Below, one piece after another: positions 6,990 to 12,870 of a stretch of DNA of 13,355 nt; positions within the stretch are counted from its first letter, which is position 1; the number at the start of each line of letters is the position of its first letter. Source of the DNA: Bryobacteraceae bacterium (lineage in GTDB: Bacteria; Acidobacteriota; Terriglobia; Bryobacterales; Bryobacteraceae); contig JACMLA010000575.1 of assembly GCA_014379815.1 (NCBI GenBank), positions 1 through 13,355 of the forward strand, read 5' to 3'. Made by a program: the position numbers and the translations under genes. The notes below the pieces were generated by a model, which was not told the origin of the DNA, did not search any database, and saw only the letters and a list, made by a program, of their open reading frames with translations.

Positions 6990-8440
6990 GCCAACACCTT
7001 CCTGTTTTCGAAAAAAGTGAGAAATGATGGGTTTCGGGCCGCAATTTCGCCATATATCTGCAGGCACAGGTCGGTCCAGCCCCGGATCCAGTCGCAAAAA
7101 TGAAGATTGGGATGTCCCGTGTCACCGAATCGTACGAAAGCTTCGTGATGACATCCACCGGCGCATAGCGGACGCGCCCAGCAGGACTGACATTCGTACT
7201 TCGCACTCACATGACCCTTGCTAAGGAACTCCTGCTGCTTAGCGCGATCGAGACCGCCGTTCATTACATTGCCCATCGCATGCTCGTCGGAATCGACGAA
7301 CCGGTGACACGGAGCAATATCCCCGCTCGGTCCTACGCCGACCAGCCCTAATCCTGCGCCGCAGGGATGCGATTTGTTGATGCCCGCGTGCAGTTCAGCC
7401 AGGGTGTCGGAAACGTTGGAGAATCCATGCGCGCGGCCCGCAATAGCGGCGTCGCGATACTCAAACGCGAGATCCCGGAACTGGCCGAGGATCTTGTCCA
7501 TGTTGTTGTTGCCGATACTGTAAAGGCGCTCAGCAGAAGCGGTGACCGGAGCGAATCCGACCTCCGAAAAACCCATTTCCTCCCGGAGGTGCCGGAAGAT
7601 CGTGCGCACATCAGTCACGCGGTCTGTGAGGGTGACCCGAGCCGCTATGGGCCGTGTCTTGTGCCGCGCCAGCAGCTGTTTCACTTTTGGCGCCATCACA
7701 TCGTAGCTGCCACGGCCGTTGGAGTAGACCCGCAGTGCATCGTGCATCTCTTTGGGGCCGTCGATCGACACTGTGACGCCGATCTTTTCCTCCGCTAGGA
7801 ACTCAATGATTTCCGGCGAGAGCAGCGTACCGTTTGTGGTCAAAGAGTAATCGATGGACTTCCCCACTTCCGCCGCCCGGGTCGATGCGTAATTAACGAC
7901 CCATTTCAACAAAGGGAAGTTCATGAGCGTTTCGCCGCCGAAGAACGTGATGTGAACGGCTCGTCGGCCTTGTGAGGACTCGAGCAGATGATCCACGGAC
8001 GCCCGGGCGACATCATGGTCCATGAACTTGGGCTTACCATCCGGCGTGGCCAGTTTGTCCTCACCGAACTCGTAGCAATACTGACAGGCAAGGTTGCACT
8101 GGTTCGTCAGATTCAGCACCAGCGACTGAAGCGGAAAGTTCTCAACCGGCTCCTGCGGCGCATCGTTAAATCCGTGCTGGTCACGAATCAGCCTCGCCTG
8201 GAACATTTCCGTAATCGCATCCGTCGCCGTCTGCCTGTCATAGCCCCGGTCTTGCAGAGCCGACAACAATTCGCCTGCAGGCATAGCGGTGCTTCCCAGC
8301 AGTTCGAGGGCGTCCAGCGCAGGCGCGTCCGGAGCGAAAATCCCACCCGCAGGGACCGTATACACAAACGTGTGTCCGGCGGCTTCGAATTTATGGAATT
8401 CGCCTTGTCTGAATATTGTTTCGGGAGGTGCTGCGATCAC
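6986..8440 (-). CDS. qhpD: QhpD, radical SAM/SPASM enzyme forming Cys-Asp/Glu thioethers in QhpC
   Basis: Cytoplasmic radical S-adenosylmethionine enzyme of 484 residues. The SAM-cluster motif is Cys115-x3-Cys119-x2-Cys122, followed by FFGGE (166-170), TTNGT (201-205) and SIDGP (225-229), as expected for the partial TIM barrel. The C-terminal SPASM part has the full cysteine set for two auxiliary iron-sulphur clusters: Cys360, Gly373-x4-Cys378, Cys417-x2-Cys420-x5-Cys426-x3-Cys430 and Cys449. Residues about 1-95, before the barrel, resemble a peptide-binding (RRE/PqqD-like) region, but this is by position only. Family members join QhpC cysteines to methylene carbons of Asp/Glu. It starts at a GTG that overlaps the qhpA stop as GTGA, with GAGGAGG 7 bases upstream, and ends in a second GTGA overlap with its substrate gene qhpC. 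Confidence 0.95.
   Translation of the reverse strand: MIAAPPETIFRQGEFHKFEAAGHTFVYTVPAGGIFAPDAPALDALELLGSTAMPAGELLSALQDRGYDRQTATDAITEMFQARLIRDQHGFNDAPQEPVENFPLQSLVLNLTNQCNLACQYCYEFGEDKLATPDGKPKFMDHDVARASVDHLLESSQGRRAVHITFFGGETLMNFPLLKWVVNYASTRAAEVGKSIDYSLTTNGTLLSPEIIEFLAEEKIGVTVSIDGPKEMHDALRVYSNGRGSYDVMAPKVKQLLARHKTRPIAARVTLTDRVTDVRTIFRHLREEMGFSEVGFAPVTASAERLYSIGNNNMDKILGQFRDLAFEYRDAAIAGRAHGFSNVSDTLAELHAGINKSHPCGAGLGLVGVGPSGDIAPCHRFVDSDEHAMGNVMNGGLDRAKQQEFLSKGHVSAKYECQSCWARPLCAGGCHHEAFVRFGDTGHPNLHFCDWIRGWTDLCLQIYGEIAARNPSFLTFFENRKVLA
6997..7003 (-). promoter_or_regulatory. Ribosome binding site of qhpC inside the qhpD coding end
   Basis: AGGAAGG on the minus strand, 7 bases before the GTG start. 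It lies within the last codons of qhpD and fixes the GTG rather than any ATG upstream as the real start. Confidence 0.75.
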
Positions 8441-10209
8441 TTTCCGGCCTCCTCAGAATCCCAGCGTATGTAGAGTGGAACTGCGACAACCAGATAGGAC
8501 TTGGCCGTTAGTGATTTTTCACTTTCGGGAGCTTTCCACGATGCAGTAATCCAAACGTCGCCGTAATTGTTCGTCCCAAACCGCCTGCGATCGTTAGGCC
8601 CTTCAATGCTGGGAGTGAACAGACCGTTCGCACCTAGTGAGCCAACGAACTCCATATCATCGTCGCCCAAATGAGAAGGAAATTCTTCGACGGACCAGCG
8701 AGCGTCCACTGGTCCGAGATTGATATCGTCACCGGTATTCGGCTTTCCGTCGAGTCCGTTGGACCATGCGAAAGCTTCAAACTGCACGAACCCCTTCGGA
8801 TGCGAGTTACCTCCCAAGCGCGCTACAGCGCTTTCCGGAATCTTCAGGAAGTCCACCTTGTCATAGATGGCGAGAGCGGAGGTCAGAGCTGCGCGTCGCA
8901 CGGTCAGGTCGCGCATTCCGGGAACCGCTGCGGCGTCAACATCCACCTTCACACTTATCTGGGTCGGCGACTGGGACTGAATAGCCGTAACGCGAACTCC
9001 GCCACCAAACTCAATATCAGCCGCGTTGAGACCCAATGGCAGGCTGTCTCCGAAGATCTTCACGATGGATCCGGTCGAAGCCTTGCGAAGAGATGTTGTA
9101 TCGGTTGCGAGCAACACAGGCCCGTCGCCGGCGCGTACGAGACGCACGTCGTAGCCAAACTCGTCATAGCCGCCCCAATACCAGCGGCCTTCGGCGGATT
9201 GCTGATTGCGGGAAAACGACAGAACTTCCTTCTCTTCCTGCTTGCCGGAAGTCGACCGGCCTCGCCAGGCGTACCCGGTAAACACAACGGCCTTACCCTG
9301 ACGGGTAAGTTTCTCGCCATTTTTTACAGAAGTCAGGACAGTTTTCGTCGTAAAGGCATTCTTTCCTGCTGAATCGATGATCATTTCGCCGACATACCGG
9401 CCTTTGGCGGGAAGCCATGCGCTAACAACCCAGCGCCCATCAAGTCGCGGTTCGCGGCGAGCCGCTTGCCAGGAGGCCCACTCCGGCGAATGCAAAGGAT
9501 GAGACTTGCTGAACTCTTCGATTGCCACTTGCGATGGCTCAACGCCTGCGGCGGCGGGCGGCGCTCCTGCGGGCTGCTCAGGCGTTGCATTCCGTCCTGA
9601 CTGTCGGCCGGCGGGAGTGGACGCTGTAGCGGCGGCAGCAGCAGCGCTACCTCCACCGGCCGCAGCTCCGGGGGGAGTGGGGCGGCGAAATGACGTGTTT
9701 TCCACAACAGGAAAGTAGCCCTTATGCATCGCTACCAGCAGCTCCCATTCTTCCCTCGATCGACGCCACGACTGCGGACGAGCCAGAGGGTGGCAGGCGG
9801 CACAGGCATCGCGCACCGTTTCATTGGCAATATCTTCGGTGTGAACCTGGCGCTTCTCCCAGAACCATGCGACACTCTTCGCTTCCTCCGGAGCCAGCCC
9901 GTGGGTTTCACTCAGAGAATGAACAATGTCCCGGGCTTCGGTAGGGCTTAGCGTCAGGCCATTCAGACGGACCATTCGCTTGATGATTTCCTGCCAGCCT
10001 TCCGGAGTAGTGCGCTCCCATGAGATGCGCGTTAGGTTTCCTTTTTCATCGGCTTTGTGACAGCCAGAGCAGCGCGCCTTGACCAGCGAATCGACGACTG
10101 GTATTCCGGGTTCGGATGGGCCTTTCGGGTCTGGGGACGGACTGGTGTTGGGCCCCTCCTGACCGTAAACAACCATGGCTACGATCACCACTATTGCAAA
10201 ACGTCGCAT
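8437..10209 (-). CDS. qhpA: QhpA, di-heme alpha subunit of quinohemoprotein amine dehydrogenase
   Basis: Periplasmic electron-transfer subunit of 590 residues. A short signal peptide (hydrophobic residues 4-15, likely cut near Gly16) precedes a cytochrome-like domain with two heme c motifs, CSGCH (47-51) and CAACH (136-140). The rest (about 230-590) is beta-rich and fits the barrel/Ig-like domains of known alpha subunits, with segments such as LDGRWVVSAWLP, FGDSLPLGLN and RRFGTNNYGDVWITASW. Electrons from the CTQ are passed through the two hemes to a soluble acceptor. It is the first gene of the operon, with a strong promoter about 90 bases upstream. The chosen ATG has GGGGAG only 2 bases ahead, an unusually close site. 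Oddity: residues about 176-226 are an Ala/Gly/Pro-rich low-complexity stretch just after the heme domain, which largely explains a length greater than the roughly 500 residues I recall for proteobacterial precursors. Confidence 0.93.
   Translation of the reverse strand: MRRFAIVVIVAMVVYGQEGPNTSPSPDPKGPSEPGIPVVDSLVKARCSGCHKADEKGNLTRISWERTTPEGWQEIIKRMVRLNGLTLSPTEARDIVHSLSETHGLAPEEAKSVAWFWEKRQVHTEDIANETVRDACAACHPLARPQSWRRSREEWELLVAMHKGYFPVVENTSFRRPTPPGAAAGGGSAAAAAATASTPAGRQSGRNATPEQPAGAPPAAAGVEPSQVAIEEFSKSHPLHSPEWASWQAARREPRLDGRWVVSAWLPAKGRYVGEMIIDSAGKNAFTTKTVLTSVKNGEKLTRQGKAVVFTGYAWRGRSTSGKQEEKEVLSFSRNQQSAEGRWYWGGYDEFGYDVRLVRAGDGPVLLATDTTSLRKASTGSIVKIFGDSLPLGLNAADIEFGGGVRVTAIQSQSPTQISVKVDVDAAAVPGMRDLTVRRAALTSALAIYDKVDFLKIPESAVARLGGNSHPKGFVQFEAFAWSNGLDGKPNTGDDINLGPVDARWSVEEFPSHLGDDDMEFVGSLGANGLFTPSIEGPNDRRRFGTNNYGDVWITASWKAPESEKSLTAKSYLVVAVPLYIRWDSEEAGK
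8448..8454 (-). promoter_or_regulatory. Ribosome binding site of qhpD inside the qhpA coding end
   Basis: GAGGAGG on the minus strand, 7 bases before the GTG start. A near-consensus site, which supports the GTG that overlaps the qhpA stop codon. Confidence 0.75.
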
Positions 10210-10237
10210 AGCTCCCCGTACAAAGTTTTCAAGTGTG

Positions 10238-10290
10238 TCCAGACGGGAAGACTAGGGAAACTAGACGGGGTTAGGGTTCCAGACCGGGAA
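10238..10290. repeat. Three near-direct repeats in the qhpA leader, possible operator
   Basis: On the plus strand TCCAGACGGGAA (10238-10249), CTAGACGGGG (10261-10270) and TCCAGACCGGGAA (10278-10290) share the core AGAC(C)GGG, 22 and 18 bases apart. They lie between the predicted transcription start and the qhpA start codon. An ACTAG pair flanks GGAA between the first two copies. The position suits a repressor or a leader element; no binding protein can be named. Confidence 0.4.
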
Positions 10291-10295
10291 ACGTG

Positions 10296-10325
10296 AGTAT
10301 AGAAGGTCGCCAGGCCGCGTGTCAA
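10296..10325 (-). promoter_or_regulatory. Sigma70-type promoter of the qhpADCBFE operon
   Basis: On the minus strand, TTGACA (10320-10325) is followed by an 18-base spacer and TATACT (10296-10301), matching 6/6 and 5/6 of the consensus. Transcription would start near 10289, giving an 80-base leader before qhpA. It is the best promoter match I found in the window. Confidence 0.75.
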
Positions 10326-10332
10326 GGCAGAC

Positions 10333-10367
10333 CCACCGCCAGCTCAGAGTAACAAGTTGCCCGGTGG
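10333..10367. repeat. Split inverted repeat upstream of the qhpA -35 box
   Basis: CCACCG (10333-10338) and CGGTGG (10362-10367) are complementary and 23 bases apart, placed just upstream of the qhpA -35 element, where an activator would bind. Six-base arms can arise by chance, so this is weak. Confidence 0.2.
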
Positions 10368-10389
10368 TGCAGAGGCCTCGACGTGAGCG

Positions 10390-10395
10390 TACAAT
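10390..10395 (+). promoter_or_regulatory. Candidate -10 box of qhpG (near-leaderless transcript)
   Basis: TACAAT on the plus strand matches 5 of 6 consensus bases and ends 8 bases before the qhpG ATG, so transcription would begin within about two bases of the start codon. No good -35 lies 16-18 bases upstream. The absence of a Shine-Dalgarno before the ATG agrees with a leaderless message. Confidence 0.4.
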
Positions 10396-10403
10396 GAACA
10401 TCC

Positions 10404-11486
10404 ATGTCCAGCACCTCCGGCGAGCAGTCTGTGCTGATCCTTGGTTCAGGTGTCGCAGCCTCCTGCGCCCGAGTCTTGCTGAATCGCTCAAGTATTCACA
10501 CCGTTCTTTCCTCTGGGGGCCGCTCAAGCGTGCCGGCAATCATGCTAGGCGACGCCACGCAGAGATTGCTCACTGATGTTTTTCCAGGGCTCGACCTGTT
10601 TGGTAAGTGCTGGCCTATCCGGAAGCGAACTGTTGCCTGGGGCAGGCGACCGCCACTGACGCTACCCCATTCCGCCGTAGTCACTTCCGAGCAGGACCTC
10701 CTATGCTGCCTGGCTGCGGGAGACGACAGGCAACCCGACGGGACAGACAACCAAACACCTGACTGGACTATTCATACGACAGCGAGCCCGGGCGTAAGAG
10801 ATACGATGCAGGTGTTTGGATCCCGGATTGCTTCCGCGGCTCGTGTCCGACTCGGGGATCAAGCGGATCCTCATGGGTGCGTCGTTGTGTCGCTTGAGGA
10901 GGGCTGGTTGTTTCTGGTGCCTACCTGCGAGACTCACGGGTGGTTGCTGTGCGTTGGCCCCCCGGTTGTTGATGGATTGTCGCAACCCAGCCTAATGCAA
11001 GACCACGTTGCCGAAGTAGAAGTTGAGGGCGGGACCTTTCCGTGCCACCCGCGCATCGCCGATCCGCTGGTTGGTTCAGACTGGCTGGCGTGCGGATCTG
11101 CTGCACTTGGTTTCGACCCGCTCTGTGGAGAAGGGGCTGGAAATGCAGTGCGGGAAGCGATACTGGCTGCAGCCGTAATTGGCTACATTTTAAACAGCAA
11201 GAGCGATGATGCGCTCCGGCATTACCAGCTCCGCTTGTGGGCAGGATTCCACCGCCATTTAAACGCCTGCTCCGAATTTTACGGATCCGGAGGCAGCGGA
11301 TTGTGGTGGGATCGCGAGCGCAGTGAGCTCAAGCGAGGACTCGCGTGGCTGTCCAACCGAGTTGGTCCGGATACCAGCAGCCGGTTCCGTCTCAATGGCT
11401 TTTCGTTGGAAGAGCATCAGGCCGTCTCCTTCACCTCTGGTTCTATATCCAACAGCGAGGCCCAGTCGAAACCAGATATTGCTTAG
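10404..11486 (+). CDS. qhpG: QhpG, FAD-dependent monooxygenase for CTQ tryptophan hydroxylation
   Basis: Cytoplasmic flavoprotein of 360 residues. An N-terminal Rossmann motif (VLILGSGVAAS, glycines 14 and 16) binds FAD. The second FAD motif, GSAALGFDPLCGEG (231-244), corresponds to the GDxxxxxDPxxGxG of group A flavin monooxygenases and halogenases. A tail segment, HYQLRLWAGFHRHLNACSEFY, precedes the C-terminus. In the known system QhpG adds two hydroxyls to the CTQ tryptophan of cross-linked QhpC. Here it is transcribed away from qhpA rather than within the operon. Oddities: Ser232 replaces the usual Asp of the second motif; the protein is shorter than the Paracoccus enzyme as I recall it (about 430); no ribosome site precedes the ATG. 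Family call is firm from motifs; the qhpG identity comes mainly from the neighbouring qhp genes. Confidence 0.85.
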   Translation: MSSTSGEQSVLILGSGVAASCARVLLNRSSIHTVLSSGGRSSVPAIMLGDATQRLLTDVFPGLDLFGKCWPIRKRTVAWGRRPPLTLPHSAVVTSEQDLLCCLAAGDDRQPDGTDNQTPDWTIHTTASPGVRDTMQVFGSRIASAARVRLGDQADPHGCVVVSLEEGWLFLVPTCETHGWLLCVGPPVVDGLSQPSLMQDHVAEVEVEGGTFPCHPRIADPLVGSDWLACGSAALGFDPLCGEGAGNAVREAILAAAVIGYILNSKSDDALRHYQLRLWAGFHRHLNACSEFYGSGGSGLWWDRERSELKRGLAWLSNRVGPDTSSRFRLNGFSLEEHQAVSFTSGSISNSEAQSKPDIA

Positions 11487-11507
11487 AGATCCTGCAAGTT
11501 TCCCAAG

Positions 11508-11544
11508 CATACGTATTGACGCTTCACAATACGCATGTTATCCT
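11508..11544 (+). promoter_or_regulatory. Promoter-like sequence overlapped by an 11-bp inverted repeat
   Basis: CATACGTATTG (11508-11518) and CAATACGCATG (11527-11537) pair at 10 of 11 positions around an 8-base loop. The same bases contain TTGACG (11516-11521), a 17-base spacer and TATCCT (11539-11544), a moderate sigma70 match pointing at the regulator gene. A repeat lying on the -35 and spacer is typical of a repressor operator. Alternatively it is a terminator-like hairpin 21 bases after qhpG, though no T-run follows. Confidence 0.45.
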
Positions 11545-11672
11545 TCCAGCCTAGCCCGAACCAAGCGGGCTACCTCCTCCCACGTAGCCTCGTCAGTCCA
11601 GGTTTCGACCTCGCGTTTCATTGTCCAGACGCCAATCGCGCAATAGCACTTGCTTAGTTGTGGCGTGTGCAT
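11538..11672 (-). CDS. Possible small protein of 44 residues, weakly supported
   Basis: A minus-strand frame encodes an N-terminal part with two cysteines (SKCYCAIGVW) and a charged, amphipathic helix-like C-terminal half (DEATWEEVARLVRARLEG). No Shine-Dalgarno is well placed before its ATG, an internal ATG at residue 18 is equally possible, and it is antisense to the regulator's leader and, partly, its alternative start. I do not recognise it. Chance is the likelier explanation. Confidence 0.15.
   Translation of the reverse strand: MHTPQLSKCYCAIGVWTMKREVETWTDEATWEEVARLVRARLEG
11552..11572. repeat. Perfect 7-bp GC-rich hairpin in the gap after qhpG
   Basis: TAGCCCG (11552-11558) pairs exactly with CGGGCTA (11566-11572) around a 7-base loop. 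No T-run follows on either strand, so it is not a clear terminator. It could shape the leader of the regulator message. Confidence 0.3.
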
Positions 11673-11684
11673 CGATCGCACCAG

Positions 11685-12638
11685 ATGGACCCTTTCAATT
11701 CAGCAGGCGAAGCGTACCCCGCAGGCCAACCCGGTCCTGGACCACAGGAGATCCGCGCCTCACTCGACAAACTTCTTGCAAGCCGCGCGTTCCGTTCTTC
11801 TCAGGGGCAGCGTCAGTTTATTCGCTTCACAGTCACTGAGACTCTGGAAGGTCGGGGAACCAGTCTAAAAGAATTCGTCGTCGGTGCCGAAGCGTTCGGC
11901 AGAGGGACGCTGTTTGATCCGCGAATCGATCCAATCGTCCGAACAGAAGCAAGGAAACTTCGCCTTCGCCTGACGCGTTACTACGAGGGTGAGGGTTGCT
12001 CAGATCCTGTGCGGATCGAGCTGCCGAAAGGATCGTACGTACCGATCTTCCGGTATGCGGCTGCAGTTGAGGCTCCTCAGTTTCAATCCGAGCCAATACT
12101 CCTATCGGCGCAATCGGGAAGCACCACGGCACCGCAAGCCGCTCCGGTAGCTGTAGGTCAGAGCTGGATCCGCCGCTGGACGGTGCTAGCTGCGATCACC
12201 GTGGGAATTGTGACTCTGGCAGCGCTACAGCTGGGTACGCACCCTCCGATACCTAATAATTCCCAAGTATCGATAGCGCCTGTCTTCAACCGAAGCGGCG
12301 ATCCGGCTCATGATGGACTCAGCGAACGTCTCACCACCAGCCTGCTCCAGTCCCTAGCCGAAAACAAAGGGCTGCAAGTTGGGGCCAAAGCTGTGGGGCG
12401 TACCCAGTCTGAGGGAACGGAGTTGAAGGGTGAACTTCGGATGAGCGGTCCGGAGCTTCGGTTGAGACTGCAATTGACAGGCTCAGCCAGCGTGCGTCCC
12501 ATATGGTCCGGCAGTTACCGTGTGCGACCCGGCTATCACGACGAAGTGGTCGCGGAAGTCTCGGCTGAAGTCGTCGAGGCACTCGGCCGAACGCTTAAAC
12601 AATCGAAACAGGCAGGTTACGGTAGCCGGATACCGTAA
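11685..12638 (+). CDS. Membrane-anchored winged-helix regulator with TolB-like C-terminal domain
   Basis: Probable one-component signal protein of 317 residues. Residues about 20-122 match the acidobacterial winged-helix type: IRASLDKLLASRAF, then ETLEGRGTSLKEFVVGAEAF, FDPRIDPIVRTEARKLR and IELPKGSYVPIF. A Pro/Ala-rich linker leads to one membrane helix (163-184). The periplasmic part (from about 195: VSIAPVFNRSGD, then DGLSERLTTSLLQSL) resembles the TolB N-terminal domain found in similar regulators, and is short, with no TPR repeats after it. DNA binding in the cytoplasm and sensing outside is inferred. The ATG was chosen over an in-frame TTG 27 bases upstream; neither has a clear ribosome site. 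It lies between qhpG and a TonB-dependent receptor gene, so it may control either or both; an operator-like repeat sits on its own candidate promoter. No AraC-type qhpR was found. Confidence 0.75.
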   Translation: MDPFNSAGEAYPAGQPGPGPQEIRASLDKLLASRAFRSSQGQRQFIRFTVTETLEGRGTSLKEFVVGAEAFGRGTLFDPRIDPIVRTEARKLRLRLTRYYEGEGCSDPVRIELPKGSYVPIFRYAAAVEAPQFQSEPILLSAQSGSTTAPQAAPVAVGQSWIRRWTVLAAITVGIVTLAALQLGTHPPIPNNSQVSIAPVFNRSGDPAHDGLSERLTTSLLQSLAENKGLQVGAKAVGRTQSEGTELKGELRMSGPELRLRLQLTGSASVRPIWSGSYRVRPGYHDEVVAEVSAEVVEALGRTLKQSKQAGYGSRIP

Positions 12639-12646
12639 CCACTTTT
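12615..12646 (+). terminator. Hairpin terminator overlapping the end of the regulator gene
   Basis: GGTTACGGTA (12615-12624) and TACCGTAACC (12631-12640) form a perfect 10-bp stem with a 6-base loop, followed by ACTTTT. The last seven codons and the TAA stop of the regulator are within the stem. The T-run is short, so termination may be partial. Confidence 0.65.
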
Positions 12647-12711
12647 GAGTAAGTCTCGCATTATCAATACTCCGTTTCTGTGCCTGTAACTCCTGATACT
12701 CATGCTGGCGA

Positions 12712-12740
12712 TTGACATCCATCTGTCCGGACCGCAGAAT
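12712..12740 (+). promoter_or_regulatory. Candidate sigma70 promoter of the second receptor gene
   Basis: TTGACA (12712-12717), a 17-base spacer and CAGAAT (12735-12740) match 6/6 and 4/6 of consensus, about 125 bases before the GTG start. An 8-base palindrome, GTCCGGAC (12725-12732), lies in the spacer where a repressor could sit. The rest of the 232-base gap shows nothing else I can name. Confidence 0.45.
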
Positions 12741-12857
12741 CACTTCAATCGCCACAGCGAAGGTAAATCTTCCCGAACTTCCGCTACCGACAGCGACTAC
12801 GCTTCCTGGCACTGTTGCCACTCATCTCCCGGATCAAGAGATATCAGCCATTCCGAT

Positions 12858-12863
12858 AAGGAG
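12858..12863 (+). promoter_or_regulatory. Ribosome binding site of the second receptor gene
   Basis: AAGGAG, 7 bases before a GTG codon. It identifies GTG as the start; the next encoded residues form a signal peptide. Confidence 0.75.
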
Positions 12864-12870
12864 AAGAGTC

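Noticed and set aside
6990..7097. Extension of qhpC by 36 codons to an upstream ATG
   Set aside because: It overlaps the qhpD end in another frame and reads as its shadow. The GTG with AGGAAGG at 7 bases begins a leader that looks like known QhpC leaders.
8671..9372. 233-codon plus-strand frame opposite qhpA
   Set aside because: Shadow of the alpha subunit gene; no motif or start signal.
11541..11580. tRNA-like arm: the minus strand reads GGTTCGGGC as in a T-loop
   Set aside because: Only a 7-bp stem and loop match. No acceptor, D-arm or anticodon arm can be built around it.
12483..12821. 112-codon minus-strand frame over the regulator's 3' end and the following gap
   Set aside because: Half of it is antisense to the regulator, it crosses a strong hairpin, and it has no recognisable family or ribosome site. 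The gap is better explained by the receptor promoter.
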